Below are positions 25,814 through 37,738 of a DNA stretch of 64,000 nt, piece after piece; position 1 is the stretch's first letter; the number at the start of each line of letters is the position of its first letter. The stretch covers positions 25,488,934 through 25,552,933 of the forward strand of contig NC_063151.1 in assembly GCF_020921035.1 (NCBI RefSeq), in the 5' to 3' direction. The notes beneath the pieces are model-generated. The model ran no database searches. It was given only the letters and a program-made list of their open reading frames with translations, and had not been told where the DNA came from. A program made the translations under genes and the position numbers. Source of the DNA: Rhodamnia argentea (Eukaryota; Streptophyta; Magnoliopsida; Myrtales; Myrtaceae).

Positions 25814-27499
25814 CGGACCTCAGATTTTTCTTGGGCACGAAAACCTTTTGGCAAAAACCCTAACCCCCTGGAATTGCAACCCCCCCCCACGCTCTTTTGT
25901 CTCTCTCCTCCTCCTCTCCTTCCTTGCGCAGTAACCTTCCCCTTGAAGGCGCGATCTTTGAGCTAGGTTTTCTGCATAAGGCTCAACTGTTCAATGCCAG
26001 GCCCAGGCCCATTGATCAGCCCATTTGCCAGGTAGCAAGGAGACGGAGGTAGAAAAAGGGATCGATTTGTCAGATGGAGGGACACACATGAGGATAGAAT
26101 CATCGTTGGGTCCTCTACGAGACTACGACCCATCATTCCGATAGATGGGGGTAAGCTAATCAACTTGGATATTAAGGAACTCTATTATCTTTTTACTTTG
26201 TATTAGTTATAATATTAAAAAAAAAAAGTGCAGCTGATTTGGTCGAGTCATTTCTTGAAATAAACTCATCTGACGAGAATTTGCCATGCATAAAAGTGTA
26301 TATCAACCGGAAAAGGTATGTATAAAGATAATTTGTCCCAAGGAGTAATCCTTGAATTCAGTCTGTTTTATGGATTTGGAAAAGTATAGATTTTTAAGAA
26401 CGGAAATTTTATGATATTTTGGGAATATGTTATGATGCTTGTCCACGTACCCATAACAATTTTTGCATTGAACCCACAATTGCATGATTGCTTGTTAAAC
26501 CTTGTGAATTGTTTGAAAGTAGGATACTCCAAATTCGAGAGTCCAAGAGTTTTATAAAACGTTCTTGGTGGAAAAAAAAAAAAAAAAAGGTGAAGAGCGC
26601 TTTCTTATCTTCTATTTCTTTTTTAAAAACATATAATGAGTGCTCTCAAGATAATGCCTTGAGAGAGGATCTTGCCCCGCGCTTCACCTGGCCTAACTTT
26701 CTTATCAAGGCCCGTACATGACACGAGAATCTCACAAGAACTTTCGGGCGAGTCCGGCCAGAGCCACGCACGAATGAGCCGAGGGTCGATGGTGATCGAG
26801 GAGGTTTTTCTTTGTTATTATTTATTTCTGTGCTATTGTGATTAATTATAAGGTATATCAACCTATCTATTTCTCAACAATAATAATAATAAAGGTCGCC
26901 ACGAGGACCAAACAACAATAATCTCCACCAATCCTTTGCAACCCAAGAAGAAAAAACCGCGAACGAGGCCGGTTTCTATCAGTCATCATGCGGAGCGTTT
27001 GTTTTCCCAAGGGGACATGGCCAGTCTTCATCTTCTTTCAACCCTGCGTCTCGGGATTCAGAATGGAAAGCGATGGCTTCCAACCGAGTTCCATGCATCT
27101 CCTCCTTTCACCTCTGAAATTCAGATCTCCTAGTGATTTACGTACGTCACGAGGTCCAGGGATGCGTAAGCGATCAGTCTAATCTTGCGGGGCTAAATCA
27201 AAAACAGCTGTTTCGCATCAACGAGGGAAACGTTTCCTTTTTCTTTTTGTTCCTTTTTGTTCCTCTTTTCCACTCAACTTCATCCTCGAAGAAATGAATT
27301 TTCCATGGTGACTTTTCTAAAATAATGATAGTTGAACGATTACGAGAATAATAATATATTATTTGTTATAAATTTTTAAATATGTGGACCTCACAACAAT
27401 TTTAAATTTATTGTTATATATTTTTTGTGGTCTAGAATAGATGATTAGCATAACAGTCACTTAAAAGTTATTATGTAATCAATTCTCTTTCATTCATGA
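25814..27499. other. Intergenic, Alba promoter side
   Basis: AT-rich sequence upstream of the Alba gene with short homopolymer runs. No gene is supported. The tandemly duplicated landscape starts at its right edge, near 27500. Confidence 0.4.
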
Positions 27500-28529
27500 C
27501 AAGATAGATGGAAAAACCTTTTTGCCTTCTTAGATTTGCTTAATTCAAATCTCTGAGGCTAAACATTTCGCAAGTTTTATTATTATTTTTTTTATAGTTG
27601 ATTTCTACCTCCAAGTGCGCTCCTTCCAATCAATCCAAATCCCAAATCTAGTCTTGGACATTGCAATTTGATCCTATTGCTCCATGGGCCTCGTCACTTC
27701 TCAATGTCGCAATATGCTATATACCATTGCAAAGTCTCAAGAATCGCAAATTGGCAATGCGGAACTCGATAATATTTGAAACGCGCAAACACTTTTCCTC
27801 GAGGATAAATTATGCCCTTCACACAATTCAGAAATGCGTGTCACGATTATCTTTCAAGATTTCAACGGACCTTGTAAATAACACGCACTTAACTATTTAA
27901 AGCGGTCGAGGACCCCTTTTCATGTGCGTATTCTCTCTGTCTCTCTATATCATATGCATCCACCATATTAATAACCCCTTCTGATTTAGTCTGTGGGGTA
28001 GAATTGAGCTTGATGCCTCAAGACTTAAAAGCTAAACTAATCGTGCAACATTTAAGGACAATCAATTCGTCGATGACAGACAGGCAACGCATTACTTAAA
28101 TCAATCTGCCCAACGAAAATAAAAAAGAAAATTAGGGTGAGTATAATCATAGCTGGTGAAAGCAAGTAACTACTAAACATGCAACCGTTCTGTCTTAAAT
28201 CACTCGTCCTTCGTTTAATCTTATTTAGTGTTGGTGAGATGTCGGGATCGAGAAAAGGCAAATTACGTGATGCACTTCCCGTCGGCCATAGTTTCCATCG
28301 GTCGCTCTTGCTCTACTTGTCAGCATCAAGCAAATTAGTTCGGTTGCTTTGGATAATCCTCTGCGAGACGTCAAAATTTAACAATCAAGAGCACGGGTCG
28401 CGTCCCAATTTTCGGCTCCTAGTGCAATTATGTGACGCGGCTCGAGTATTTCTTTCTTTTCGGTAATTCTCTCGACGTCGTAAAATATGTCAAAGTTCCA
28501 TTCGTCTCGAGAATTATTCATCACTAAAG

Positions 28530-29635
28530 GTGGCAAAATGGGTCTAGAACCCGTATCTAACCTATATTAACTAGTGGTGAATCATAAATGAGTTGCCTTC
28601 AATTTTAAAAAGCAGTTTAAGTGGGTCATAAATTGGTTACTTAGAAACTTAATGAATCCTAAATGGATTTTAAATGTGTCATAAATGAGTTGGCTAATGT
28701 AACTATCTTAAGTGAATCACAAACAGATTTGTTGATTATTTAAAAATTTTCTAATTTTTATTATTTTCTTCTTTTTTTCCTTTTCATCCTACCTCTATCG
28801 GCTAACGACGACCTCCGGTGAGCTCATGCTTGCTTGGATCTTGCAGAATCGAGCTCGTTAAGGCTAGCGAGCTCGTGCTCGCTTGGATCTTGCCGAGAAT
28901 CGAGCTCGCCGAGGCCAGCAAGCCCGTGTTCGCTTGTATCTTGCCAAGAATCAAGCTCGTGCTAGCTTGGTTCTTGCCAAGAATCCAACTCGCCGACGCT
29001 AGGGAGCTTGTGCTCGCTTGGATCTTGCCGAGAATCGAGCTCATGCTAGCCTGGTTATTGCCGAGAATCGAGCTCGCCTAGATCTTGCCGAGATTCGAGT
29101 TCGGCTGGCTCTTGTCGAGAATCGAGCTTGGCGAGCTCGTCCTCACACGGGTCTTGCCATGAATCATGCTCTCCTGGATTGGCGTTGGGCGAGCTCGAGC
29201 TCGTTGGGATCGGCGGCGTTGATGGCTGGTTGCCGAGGCACGGCGACGGCAGAGGGAGGAGGTAAAAGGAAGAGAAAAGAAATAAAAGAAAAAGAAAAAT
29301 AGAAACAAAATAAAAATAAATAAAAATTCGGATAAAAACAATCAGAACTTTTAAAATAAATAAAATAAAAAAAATTGCTTTTTTAAAATTATAAAAAAAT
29401 GTCCACAATTAGCAATATTTTGTTTTCAAAAATTTATAAGAAATAAATAATCTTAGATTGGATTAAATAATAAGTGTTTTAGTTACATTTGTTGGGTCGG
29501 GTATCGGTTAACAAATTTGCACTATGCATAAATGGGTCATAAACGGATTAATGGATCAATTTGGATTGGATCATTTATGAACCGATCCAAATCCAATCCG
29601 ACTCACCCATTTGACGGGTCTACTCATCATGTCAC
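28530..29635. mobile_element. Inserted element with inverted ends, block A only
   Basis: Block B lacks this segment, so it is an insertion. The left end (GGTGGCAAAATGGGT, about 28530) and right end (its diverged reverse complement, ACCCATTTGACGGGT, near 29606-29620) are inverted, and the subterminal parts repeat motifs such as CATAAATGAGTT and GGGTCATAAA. The same motif style occurs in the small element at 59484-59926. The centre holds a minisatellite (28815-29185). A hAT-like non-autonomous element is likely, but no clear target duplication was found. Confidence 0.55.
28815..29185. repeat. GC-rich minisatellite with GAGCTCG units
   Basis: About ten imperfect units built on CTTGCCGAGAATCGAGCTCG with CTTGGAT and GTGCTCGCTTG spacers fill this stretch. 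Unit length varies from about 25 to 60 bp. It opens long frames on both strands (for example 28818-29081 and 28802-29044) that reflect the repeat and not a protein gene. Its GC content contrasts sharply with the AT-rich flanks. Confidence 0.75.
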
Positions 29636-30244
29636 TTCAATAATCAATTTAAAAATGTTACTCGTGCGTACCTCAACAGTCGGGTTCACTGGAGATATTG
29701 GCCGCTCAAATTGTCTATTTAAACCTGCGTCCAGCTCGTTATCAACTGGTCGATCGTAATCACCTGGCCCCGCTTAGAGCACGGGGATTTGATAATCTTA
29801 ATTAACGGCAGTCCATCACCAACTCTCAACTCGAGCTACATGTTTTTTTGTTAAGTCGGTGACAAGTACTGGGAACGGCGCCTTCCGACCAGGCAAAGGT
29901 CCAAAGCAGAAGTTGACGAGGATTCGATTCGTCATCCAATTGGATACGAAGGACTAACAATGGACGGCCAGTGTTTAGATAATTACTTGTGCTGAGTCAG
30001 CGTAACATGCGTGCCTAATTAGGGAAAGATTTCTCAATACCAAGAGGTACAAAATTAATTAGGGGTTAGTTGCCATTCCTTATAAGGTTACAAGCCGGAG
30101 GCAAGGTCTTGTACGCCAGCATCTCATCTGTTCATGTATAGAAAGGCGAGGTAGATGCACGACGCGTCGAGGATTAGGGGATAAACTAATGAGATTAGGC
30201 TTAGCTTAACGAAAAAGAGCGGGGAAATAAGTTACGGAGGGGAT

Positions 30245-30565
30245 AATGATACAAATAATCCATGGACTTTGAACCTACATGCAATATGATCCCAAAATTT
30301 TGGCCCAACATGTAAGACGGTCCCTCGACTTTCAATTTGCTAAATGTAGTCCCTAAATTTTCAGTACATATTCGATTTAGTTCCTAAACTATATAAAAAT
30401 GTTCAATGCAATCCTTCCATTAATTCAAGATCGGTGACAACATTAAACATATTTTTATAGCTCATAAACTAATTTGAACATTTTGTACAAAAAAGTTTAT
30501 TGATCATATTGACAAAATTTAAAACCTCAAGAATGATATTATATGTGAGACGAAAATTAAAGGAA
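30245..30565. repeat. Dispersed AT-rich repeat with internal 30-50 bp degenerate units
   Basis: Repeated phrases such as CATGGACTTTGAACC, GTCCCTAAATTTT and ATTTAGTTCCTAAACT make up this stretch. Related copies lie at 46390-46640 (the block B counterpart) and 54140-54510 (inside a separate insertion after glyoxalase gene 3). No coding content is seen. Confidence 0.55.
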
Positions 30566-30681
30566 CATCTGAATCATTTTTTCATCACAAATGTGTTTGG
30601 GTAGCAGGCGAGACAACATCAACAAGAAACGAAAGGTGTAGTTTAAGACACTGAGGACTTCCTCTTGTCTTGAATGTGCAT

Positions 30682-31872
30682 TAGGAGTGAGCAAGATGGA
30701 TCGCTCGGACCGACCGGAGTTGGTCCAATTCTAGAAGTCACCGATCCGATTTTCGGTTCCTCAAGATGGAACCATTTTCCGGGTGATATGGTTCTCGATT
30801 TTAGGGGGTATCGGAGCGATAGACCGCCCACCCGGATCAATAAATTTTCAATTTTTTATATTTATTTTTAAGAACAAAGGGCTTGTGATCTGGATTCGCT
30901 TGAGAAGATAACGAGTGATTTCGTTGGGTCAAGCTGGCTTTTCTTATATCTCATAATTGATCATCTGTCTTGGTTTGAAGCTGCCAAAAACTCCTAAAAA
31001 GAGGGACAATGCAACTTTTAGGGCGCGCATGATAACCATTCTGTTTCTAGAATCAATTTTTGGCCAGATTCTATTTCTAATTTTTGAACGAGTTTTGAGC
31101 AAATAAATGTGTTTGATAAATATATAAAATTTATATTCCTGGAACAAAAATTCGTTTGATAACAACATAAAACTTGTAGGGTTGTGAAAGGCGATCAACG
31201 ACTAGGGGCCGGTGGATGGTGGACCGTTGGCCGGAGATCGGCGAACAGTGATCGACAACCGATGGTTGGGGAATGGCGGATCGACAATCGGAACGAGGAG
31301 AGAGACAAGAGTCGGCAGACCGACGAACGGACCGGTGACCAGGATGCCAGAGAAAATGAGTGAATGATAAGAAGAATTCTTATTTTTCAATTCTATTCCA
31401 GAAACAAACAAATTAAAAATTATAAGTTCTATTTTCTATTCTAAACTTATTTCTGGAACAAACTTTCGTTTCAGAAATAGAAAAATGAAATTGCATTACC
31501 AAATGAATTTCTGTTTTGAATCTATTCTTGAAACAAGTTTGGAGCACAAATAGAAAAACAGAATAGTTATCATTTGCGTCCTTAGTGTGCTATGATGGAG
31601 GTGGCTTTTAACAGGAAAGTAGAGAAGGCGACCTCGAAGGAGGTTGCAAAAATAGGGGACGAGAGCAAGGTGGGAGCTTTCGAGGAAGATGGTGAGTACA
31701 ATTATAAAGTGAGGCCTAGCCAATGAGAGGAATGTTGGTCGTTGATGAATTGTCCACTCAGCCGGATCGGTGGTCTAATTTGATCCCCCATTTCGAAAAT
31801 GGAGAATGGGGACCATTAGTCCGATTCTCGATTTTTGAAGAAATCGGATCAATTCGGCCATGCTCACTCTTA
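30682..31872. mobile_element. hAT-like non-autonomous element with 8-bp target duplication
   Basis: The ends are inverted: the left starts TAGGAGTGAGCA and the right finishes TGCTCACTCTTA, and both are followed inward by diverged GGATCG/CCGATTCTCG-rich arms of about 180 bp. Flanking octamers ATGTGCAT (30674-30681) and ATGCGCAT (31873-31880) match at 7 of 8 positions, fitting the 8-bp duplication of hAT transposons. Block B lacks the element. A second element (31021-31581) is nested within it. Confidence 0.7.
31021..31581. mobile_element. MITE flanked by TTA, nested in the hAT-like element
   Basis: The left end GGGCGCGCATGATAACCATT and right end AATAGTTATCATTTGCGTCC are inverted repeats that extend for over 150 bp with GTTTCTAGAATC/GAAACAAG-type motifs. 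The trinucleotide TTA directly flanks both sides (31018-31020 and 31582-31584), as expected for PIF/Harbinger (Tourist-like) insertions. The centre (about 31200-31350) is GC-richer and has no coding capacity. Confidence 0.65.
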
Positions 31873-32056
31873 ATGCGCATGATTGGCAAAGTGACTAGCA
31901 TGATTCGTATTGTACTTTTTTTCTTTTTTGTCGATAGTTGTGGTTGTATTGTACTTGGCTGTGAAGAACTTGAACGTATCCCGACCGTACACGTGTCCCC
32001 GCCTCCTTCTCTCTTTTCTCTCTTCCTCTTCTGCCCCCACGCACACCCTCACCCAC

Positions 32057-33167
32057 GAGAAAATATTCAGTGGTTGTTGAAGTCCACGTCAACATCACAT
32101 GTGGCATAGAAGAGCATATCTGGACCACCGAAAACTCGACACGTGGCGAGGAGGAGAGAGAAACGAAAAAGAAAATATTAGCCGCTCAAAATTTCCTCTC
32201 TCCTCTCGCTACGCCCCGATGTTATGCATATTCTCCTGCAACACTCAAACATTAAATGCCTTCCCTCCCACCTCTCTCTCCTCTTTTCAAATTTGTCCCT
32301 CCTTTTTCTCCTCGCACGAACGACAATCCAATCGTTGGCCTTTGGTTCCCGCTTCAGTTTCTTCTCCTTGTGCTCGGGAACGCCGGTCCAACAGATTCGA
32401 GACCTCTCACACCAAACCCAGGTTCGCTCATTTCGCTTCCTTCTCGCGTTCTCCTTCTCGTTGCGCTTCTTAAGCGAATGGTGATTTCATGTTCAGTTGT
32501 TTCAATGTTGTGTTTGACCGAAGGTTCGCTGGCCTCTAGTTCTCGCTTCAGTTCCTTCTCTTTGTGCTCGCGAACGCCGGTCCAACAGATTGGAGAACTC
32601 TCGCGCCAAACCCGGGTTCGCTCACTTCGCTTCCTTCTCGCGTTCTCCTTCTCGCCGCGCTTCTTAAGCAAATGGTGATTTCGTGTTCGGTTGTTTCAAT
32701 GCTGTCTTTGACCGAATACCACTGCTCGAGTAATGAATTTTTGCCTGATGTTGCTTGCGCATAGTTTGCAAAAGTTGGGAATTGTTACATGGGAAGGAGA
32801 TGAGTTCTTTGACTTTTCTAGAACAGATGGGTCTTGCGGCATTTGGAAACCACATTAATCGTGTCACTTTTGGGAATTGGTAATTCTTGTTGCTATTTGT
32901 TTGAGAAGGGGGAACTACAAACCGATGTGGTGCGTTACGCTTTTACGCATAGCCGATCTTGGGTCATTCTGCGTCGGTCTTCTTTATTGCCGCTAACCAT
33001 GAAATCACTATAAAACGTTGAGGTCATTGCTGTAATACTGATTTAGAACTGTTGATTGCTTTAACTATAAAACCGTTGATTGCTACAACTCGTCTTAGCT
33101 CAACCTTTTCTTTTGCTTCGGTTTGTGAAAGGCGACAACGTTGAGATCATTGCTGATTTAGAAGCGC
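32057..33167 (+). repeat. Left terminal inverted repeat of the MULE
   Basis: It matches the reverse complement of 39947-41065 with few differences. It contains an internal tandem duplication of about 190 bp (about 32340-32530 and 32531-32720; each unit has AACGCCGGTCCAACAGATT, CCTTCTCGCGTTCTCC and GGTGATTTC), which is conserved in the other TIR. The long TIR probably supplies promoter and 5' leader for the transposase gene that starts 181 bp further in. Open frames inside it are mirrored in the right TIR and are not treated as genes. Confidence 0.9.
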
Positions 33168-33347
33168 CTGTTTACAAGGTGTGACTATTGTTTTACGTAT
33201 ATTGTTTTCACGAAACCCCATCTTGTTCTATCATAACTGAAATTAAGTATGGACATACAAAAACTTGTGCAATGACTTACATTTTAACTATTATTCAGCA
33301 GATAATTTCTATTCCTCGGTAGCTAATTCGACGTGTTTTCGAGAAAA

Positions 33348-35535
33348 ATGGGTATGACTATCTCTTTAGATTTTAAGTTTGTTTTCTAGAGTTTATCTTT
33401 CTTCTTAAAATAATTAGAATTTTTTGAAAAAACTTGTAGAGGTTGCAAAGGATAATATCATCGTGCATAACGTTGATAAAGAATTTAAATTTAGAACTGG
33501 CATGACATTTCCTAATGAAGACGAAGCTTATAATGCGTACAATGCATATGCAATTTGTAAGGGATTTGGAGTGCGAAGAGGACAAAAATCAAACAATAGC
33601 AAAGGAATATTGCGAATATGCACATTTTTGTGTAATTGTGAAGGATACTCTCCACCAATCCCACCTCATGAACAAAGAGATGTTTATAGGACCGTGAAAA
33701 GAACCGGATGTAAAGCATGCATCAAATTCAAAATCGAAGATGGAGTTTGGGTAGTTACCAAGTTTGAGGAGGTTCATAATCATCCATTCATTGATGATAA
33801 ACAAAAACATCTCATACGGTCATATCGGCATATAAGAGATAGTGATAAGAGTACTTTGACTTCTTTGGCTGGGGCTGGTATAAGGGCTACAAAAGCATAT
33901 TCATACCTTAGTGGTAAAGCGGGAGGACAAGAGAATGTTGGCTTTACCTCTCGTGATTGTCAAAATTTCTACCAATCAAAGAGAAGGGACTTGATTAGTG
34001 CGGGTGATTGTCAAAGGCTCATTAATCATTTCAATGACTTGCAAATAGATGGAAGCAATTTTTCTTATACTTTTCAATTGGATGAGGACCAAAGATTGAC
34101 CAATTTTTTTTGGTCCGATGGTGTATCTAAGCTGGATTATGAAGCTTTTGGAGATGTTGTGGTATTTGACACTACTTAGTGCACAAATAAATACAATATG
34201 ATATGTGCACCTTTTGTTGGCATAAATCATCATTGGAAAAATGTTCTATTTGGATGTGCATTTCTATTGGATGAAACTATTGCTTCTTTTGTGTGGGCAT
34301 TTCAATCCTTTTTAAAGGCAATGGGTAATAAAGCGCCCAAGACTATATTCACCGATCAAGATCATGCAATGGCAAATGCCATTAAAACTGTTCTTCCGAA
34401 CACTAATCATCATCTATGTATATGGCATGTTGGAAAAAATGCTATGCATCATATATCACATCTTCTAAGATCGCCGGGCTTTCGTGATAAGTATTGGCAT
34501 AAGCTTTTATATCAATGCGAATCTGAACTTGAAATGGAGAACATTTGGAAAGCTATGTGTCATGAGTGGAACTTGGGGGACAACAAGTGGTTGGATAATT
34601 TGTATCATTTGCGTCATAAATGGTGTCCCGCATTTGGTCGAGATGCTTTTTCTGCGGGTATTATACCCACACAAAGAAGTGAGAGCACTAATAGTGTATT
34701 TCAAGATATGGCATGTAAGACCATGACTTTGTCTGAATTTGTGAGTCATTATGAGAAGCAAGCAGAAAAAATGCCCAATGCTGAAGTTACTGATGATTTT
34801 GAGTGTGCTCGAGGAAAGCCGCAGATTATGGTTGCGAATAGTGGAATCCCGAAACATGCTGCACATGTCTACAGTCATGTCATTTATAGAAAATTCCAAG
34901 CCGAGTTCTTGCATGCTATGTCCGAACATATTCCGAGATCAGATATCGATGGGCTGTTGCACACTTATATACTAGGAGCTGAAAGTAGTGAAAGAAAGCA
35001 TATTGTCCATTTTTTCCCAAGCGATTCTACCATTACATGTAGCTGCAAGTTATTTGAGATGCAAGGATGGTTATGCAGGCATACTTTATGTATATTGTCA
35101 CACGTTGTAAATGTTACAAGCATTCCATCACAATATATTTTGAAGAGGTGGATAAAAGCTGCAAAAGAAAATAGTCTTTGTGATGATGTTGGAGAAAGCT
35201 TTCATGATGCGATAAAGTCAAAGACATTGCGCTTGAAGAGGTTAATGCAATTGTCTTTCGGTGTTATGAGCATCGGTGCGAATCATGATATTACGGAGAA
35301 GATGGCAACATCAAACTTGTTGCATCTTCGCTCTCGTATCACGAATAAAATGCGGTCTCTCACGAGTGAAGATGATGTTAATTTGTTGCGGGAAAATGAT
35401 GAATCTCAATATGCAGAAAATTGTGGAATTCAAATACTCGATCCCCTTCGGAGAAGGCCAAAAGGTGTATCAAATACTCGATTGAAGGGCGCTAGTGAGA
35501 AGCGAAAGAGAAAGGAATCTTCGTCAACGGGATAG
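33348..35535 (+). pseudogene. FAR1/FHY3-type MULE transposase with one nonsense codon
   Basis: DDE transposase of the MULE. A FAR1 zinc-binding DNA-binding domain opens the protein (CTFLCNC, TGCKACIKF, then HNHPF), followed by the MULE transposase core with the acidic residues visible in VVVFDTT, IFTDQDHAM and RSESTNSVF, and a SWIM zinc finger CSCKLFEMQGWLCRH. The likely start is ATG 33348 in a 4-nt first exon (33348-33351) spliced to 33440, because the main frame has no early ATG; otherwise M at 33502. A TAG at 34177-34179, just after the first catalytic Asp, replaces one codon; the frame continues unbroken to 35535, about 700 codons overall. This copy is therefore one mutation away from being open. 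Confidence 0.88.
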
Positions 35536-35660
35536 ACTTGACCCCGGGTGCATCATGTGAGAAAAGCCCTTTCTTTATTGTTTGTGGTTCATTGATGTGT
35601 AATTATGTCTTGTTGGGTTTGGTTTAAAAAGCAAATCGGATAACCAACAATAGAGTCAAA

Positions 35661-35798
35661 ACCGGTTCTTCCTGTTGGTGTAAAAGGCAGATCGGATATC
35701 ATCTCAAATGTGCATGCATCTACTAGTAGCATATGTCCGTATGATGTTGTTACTTGTTCAAATGTGCGCGCAAAGGCCCTCTCAATAGTTTATTCTTG
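35661..35798 (+). repeat. 138-bp direct repeat, copy 1
   Basis: This matches 36592-36729 almost base for base (shared blocks include GGATATCATCTCAAATGTGC and AAGGCCCTCTCAATAG). The copies are 931 bp apart, inside the MULE and downstream of the transposase. Nothing coding is recognised in it. Confidence 0.85.
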
Positions 35799-36591
35799 AG
35801 AGGGATGAGAGAGAGGCTTACCTTGGAGACCGAATGACGCAAGGAATTGTCAAACAACACATAGCTTCATATTTCGTAAAGAAAAGTTAGAAATTGTGAA
35901 GGATTATGAAAGAATAATCAACTTTCTTTTTCTTCCCATGGAAGTGAATGACAATGTCTCGGATCCTCAATCTCTACTCTGCAGAAGGACATAAGATATA
36001 ATGGCCTACAAATAGTAGAGTTACGTATGCCAAAAATAATATGTTGCTGCAATAAGTTTCGTGCAGCATTTGGGGTGGATAAGGACCCTCAAGCCTAAGA
36101 TGATTAATTCTTCATCTTTTGCTTTTTGTCCAATCCCCTGATTTGAAAAAGGAATGAGTTCCTCACTAGCATGTTCCTTGTGGCAGGAGGTAATATAGCT
36201 CATTGATAGTAGCGATTACGATCTTTCAGAATCAATAATCACCATTTGGACCATGGTTAAGGAGACTGTTTTTTCTCTTTTTACTAATGCTCATTCAATC
36301 CTTTATGAAAAATTTATTGTCCGGCTGACATAGGGTTTCCTTCCGTCTCGGAGTGGGAATTATTTTATTTAGATTGTTAGCACTTATCAAACCAGCTTGT
36401 AATGCATGAAAAGACCAAATAACGATCCTTTAGTCCATTAATTTTGCTTGCTCAATGTCTTCTTGTCTTGAGATGGAAGTACTGAAATTTCTGTGTTTCA
36501 CATTTAGAGTTGTCAATTTCTGTTAATAGGTCATGTTTGTGCATAAAATTGGTGTGCTCAAACAGGTTGTTATGATTATAACGCGCACAAA

Positions 36592-36729
36592 ACTGGTTCT
36601 TCCTATTGGTCTAAAAGGCGGATCGGATATCATCTCAAATGTGCATGCATCTACTAGTAGCATATGTCCGTATGATGTTGTTACTTGTTCAAATGTGCAC
36701 GCAAAGGCCCTCTCAATAGTTTATTCTTG
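36592..36729 (+). repeat. 138-bp direct repeat, copy 2
   Basis: Second copy of the repeat at 35661-35798. The unusually high identity suggests a recent internal duplication or gene conversion within the MULE interior. The rest of the interval 35536-37738 shows no recognisable gene. Confidence 0.85.
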
Positions 36730-37738
36730 TGTCTTTGTCCTGGAGGCAATGAGTGGTGTTTATAAGGTAATAATGGACCTCATATATTTTCTCATCATTT
36801 GGAAACCAGTAGAACTAGTTTTGACTCTATTGTTTGTTATATGATATGGGGAGTGTTTATTCTTTTTTCCTTGTAACTCTCCATTTGCCTAATAATGGAC
36901 CTCATTCTGTTTTCCATTCTTCCTGTTGTGTTTATTTTCAATGGTATCTCCTTTATGTACTTAGCTTTAGATTTTTTTTTTCAGATGAAGACAAGAGCAA
37001 GCGTTAATGGGAGGACATCAACAAAAGGCGGGATTCTTAGTTAATGGAAGCAGCTTTGTAGCTAATATTTATTTTTATGCTTTGGAAACTTTCGGAAGTA
37101 CAATTCCCTTTTTGGCATAATATGCTCTTTCTCTTGTAACCAATAGCCTGGTAAATTGCTAGCAATTTTTTTTTTTTTTGTCAGAATTGCTAGTAACTTG
37201 ACAATGTCAATTTTTGTGAATATTGAGGTTACATATTGCTGTCTTTTTGGAAGACCAAGAATTTCAGCATTTTCAATGAGTTAGGAGGATTTTAAATATT
37301 ATCTCTTTTGTCATAATTTGTGGGTAAGCTTGTTCAAATCAAATTGCGGGGTTCACGGTGTTAACTTTTTTACGAGGCCACTTGGAATGGAGAGACTTCA
37401 ATATTTTTTCCTCCAAAGCAGTCATTCATGCTCTCACTTTGACTTTTTGCTACCTATGTCCATTCTATTGATCAATCATATTACAAGATACAATGCAATT
37501 GACTCTCACTAAGTACCAACAAAAGCGAAGGCATATGATCCAAATGCACTGTTATTTTTTCTTCCCGCCTAGTGTTTCCTTTCGTATGGTGTGCGAGTCT
37601 TAGGCACCCTTTGGGACATTTTGCAGCGTACATGCATGACTAATTAAATCCGATCAAATTGAGTCGACCCGAGATAGCACCAATTTCGAACGCAAGTTCA
37701 ATTCGACTAGATTATGGAATCAAGAAAGACAATTCATT

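Noticed and set aside
28802-29408. Open frames across the GAGCTCG minisatellite on both strands
   Set aside because: Repetitive translation with no start context or family; produced by the tandem repeat and adjacent A/T-rich DNA.
32256-32678. Plus-strand open frame of 140 codons and its mirror at 40444-40866
   Set aside because: Both copies lie in the MULE terminal inverted repeats and span the internal tandem duplication; openness reflects the repeat, and several other frames there are also open.
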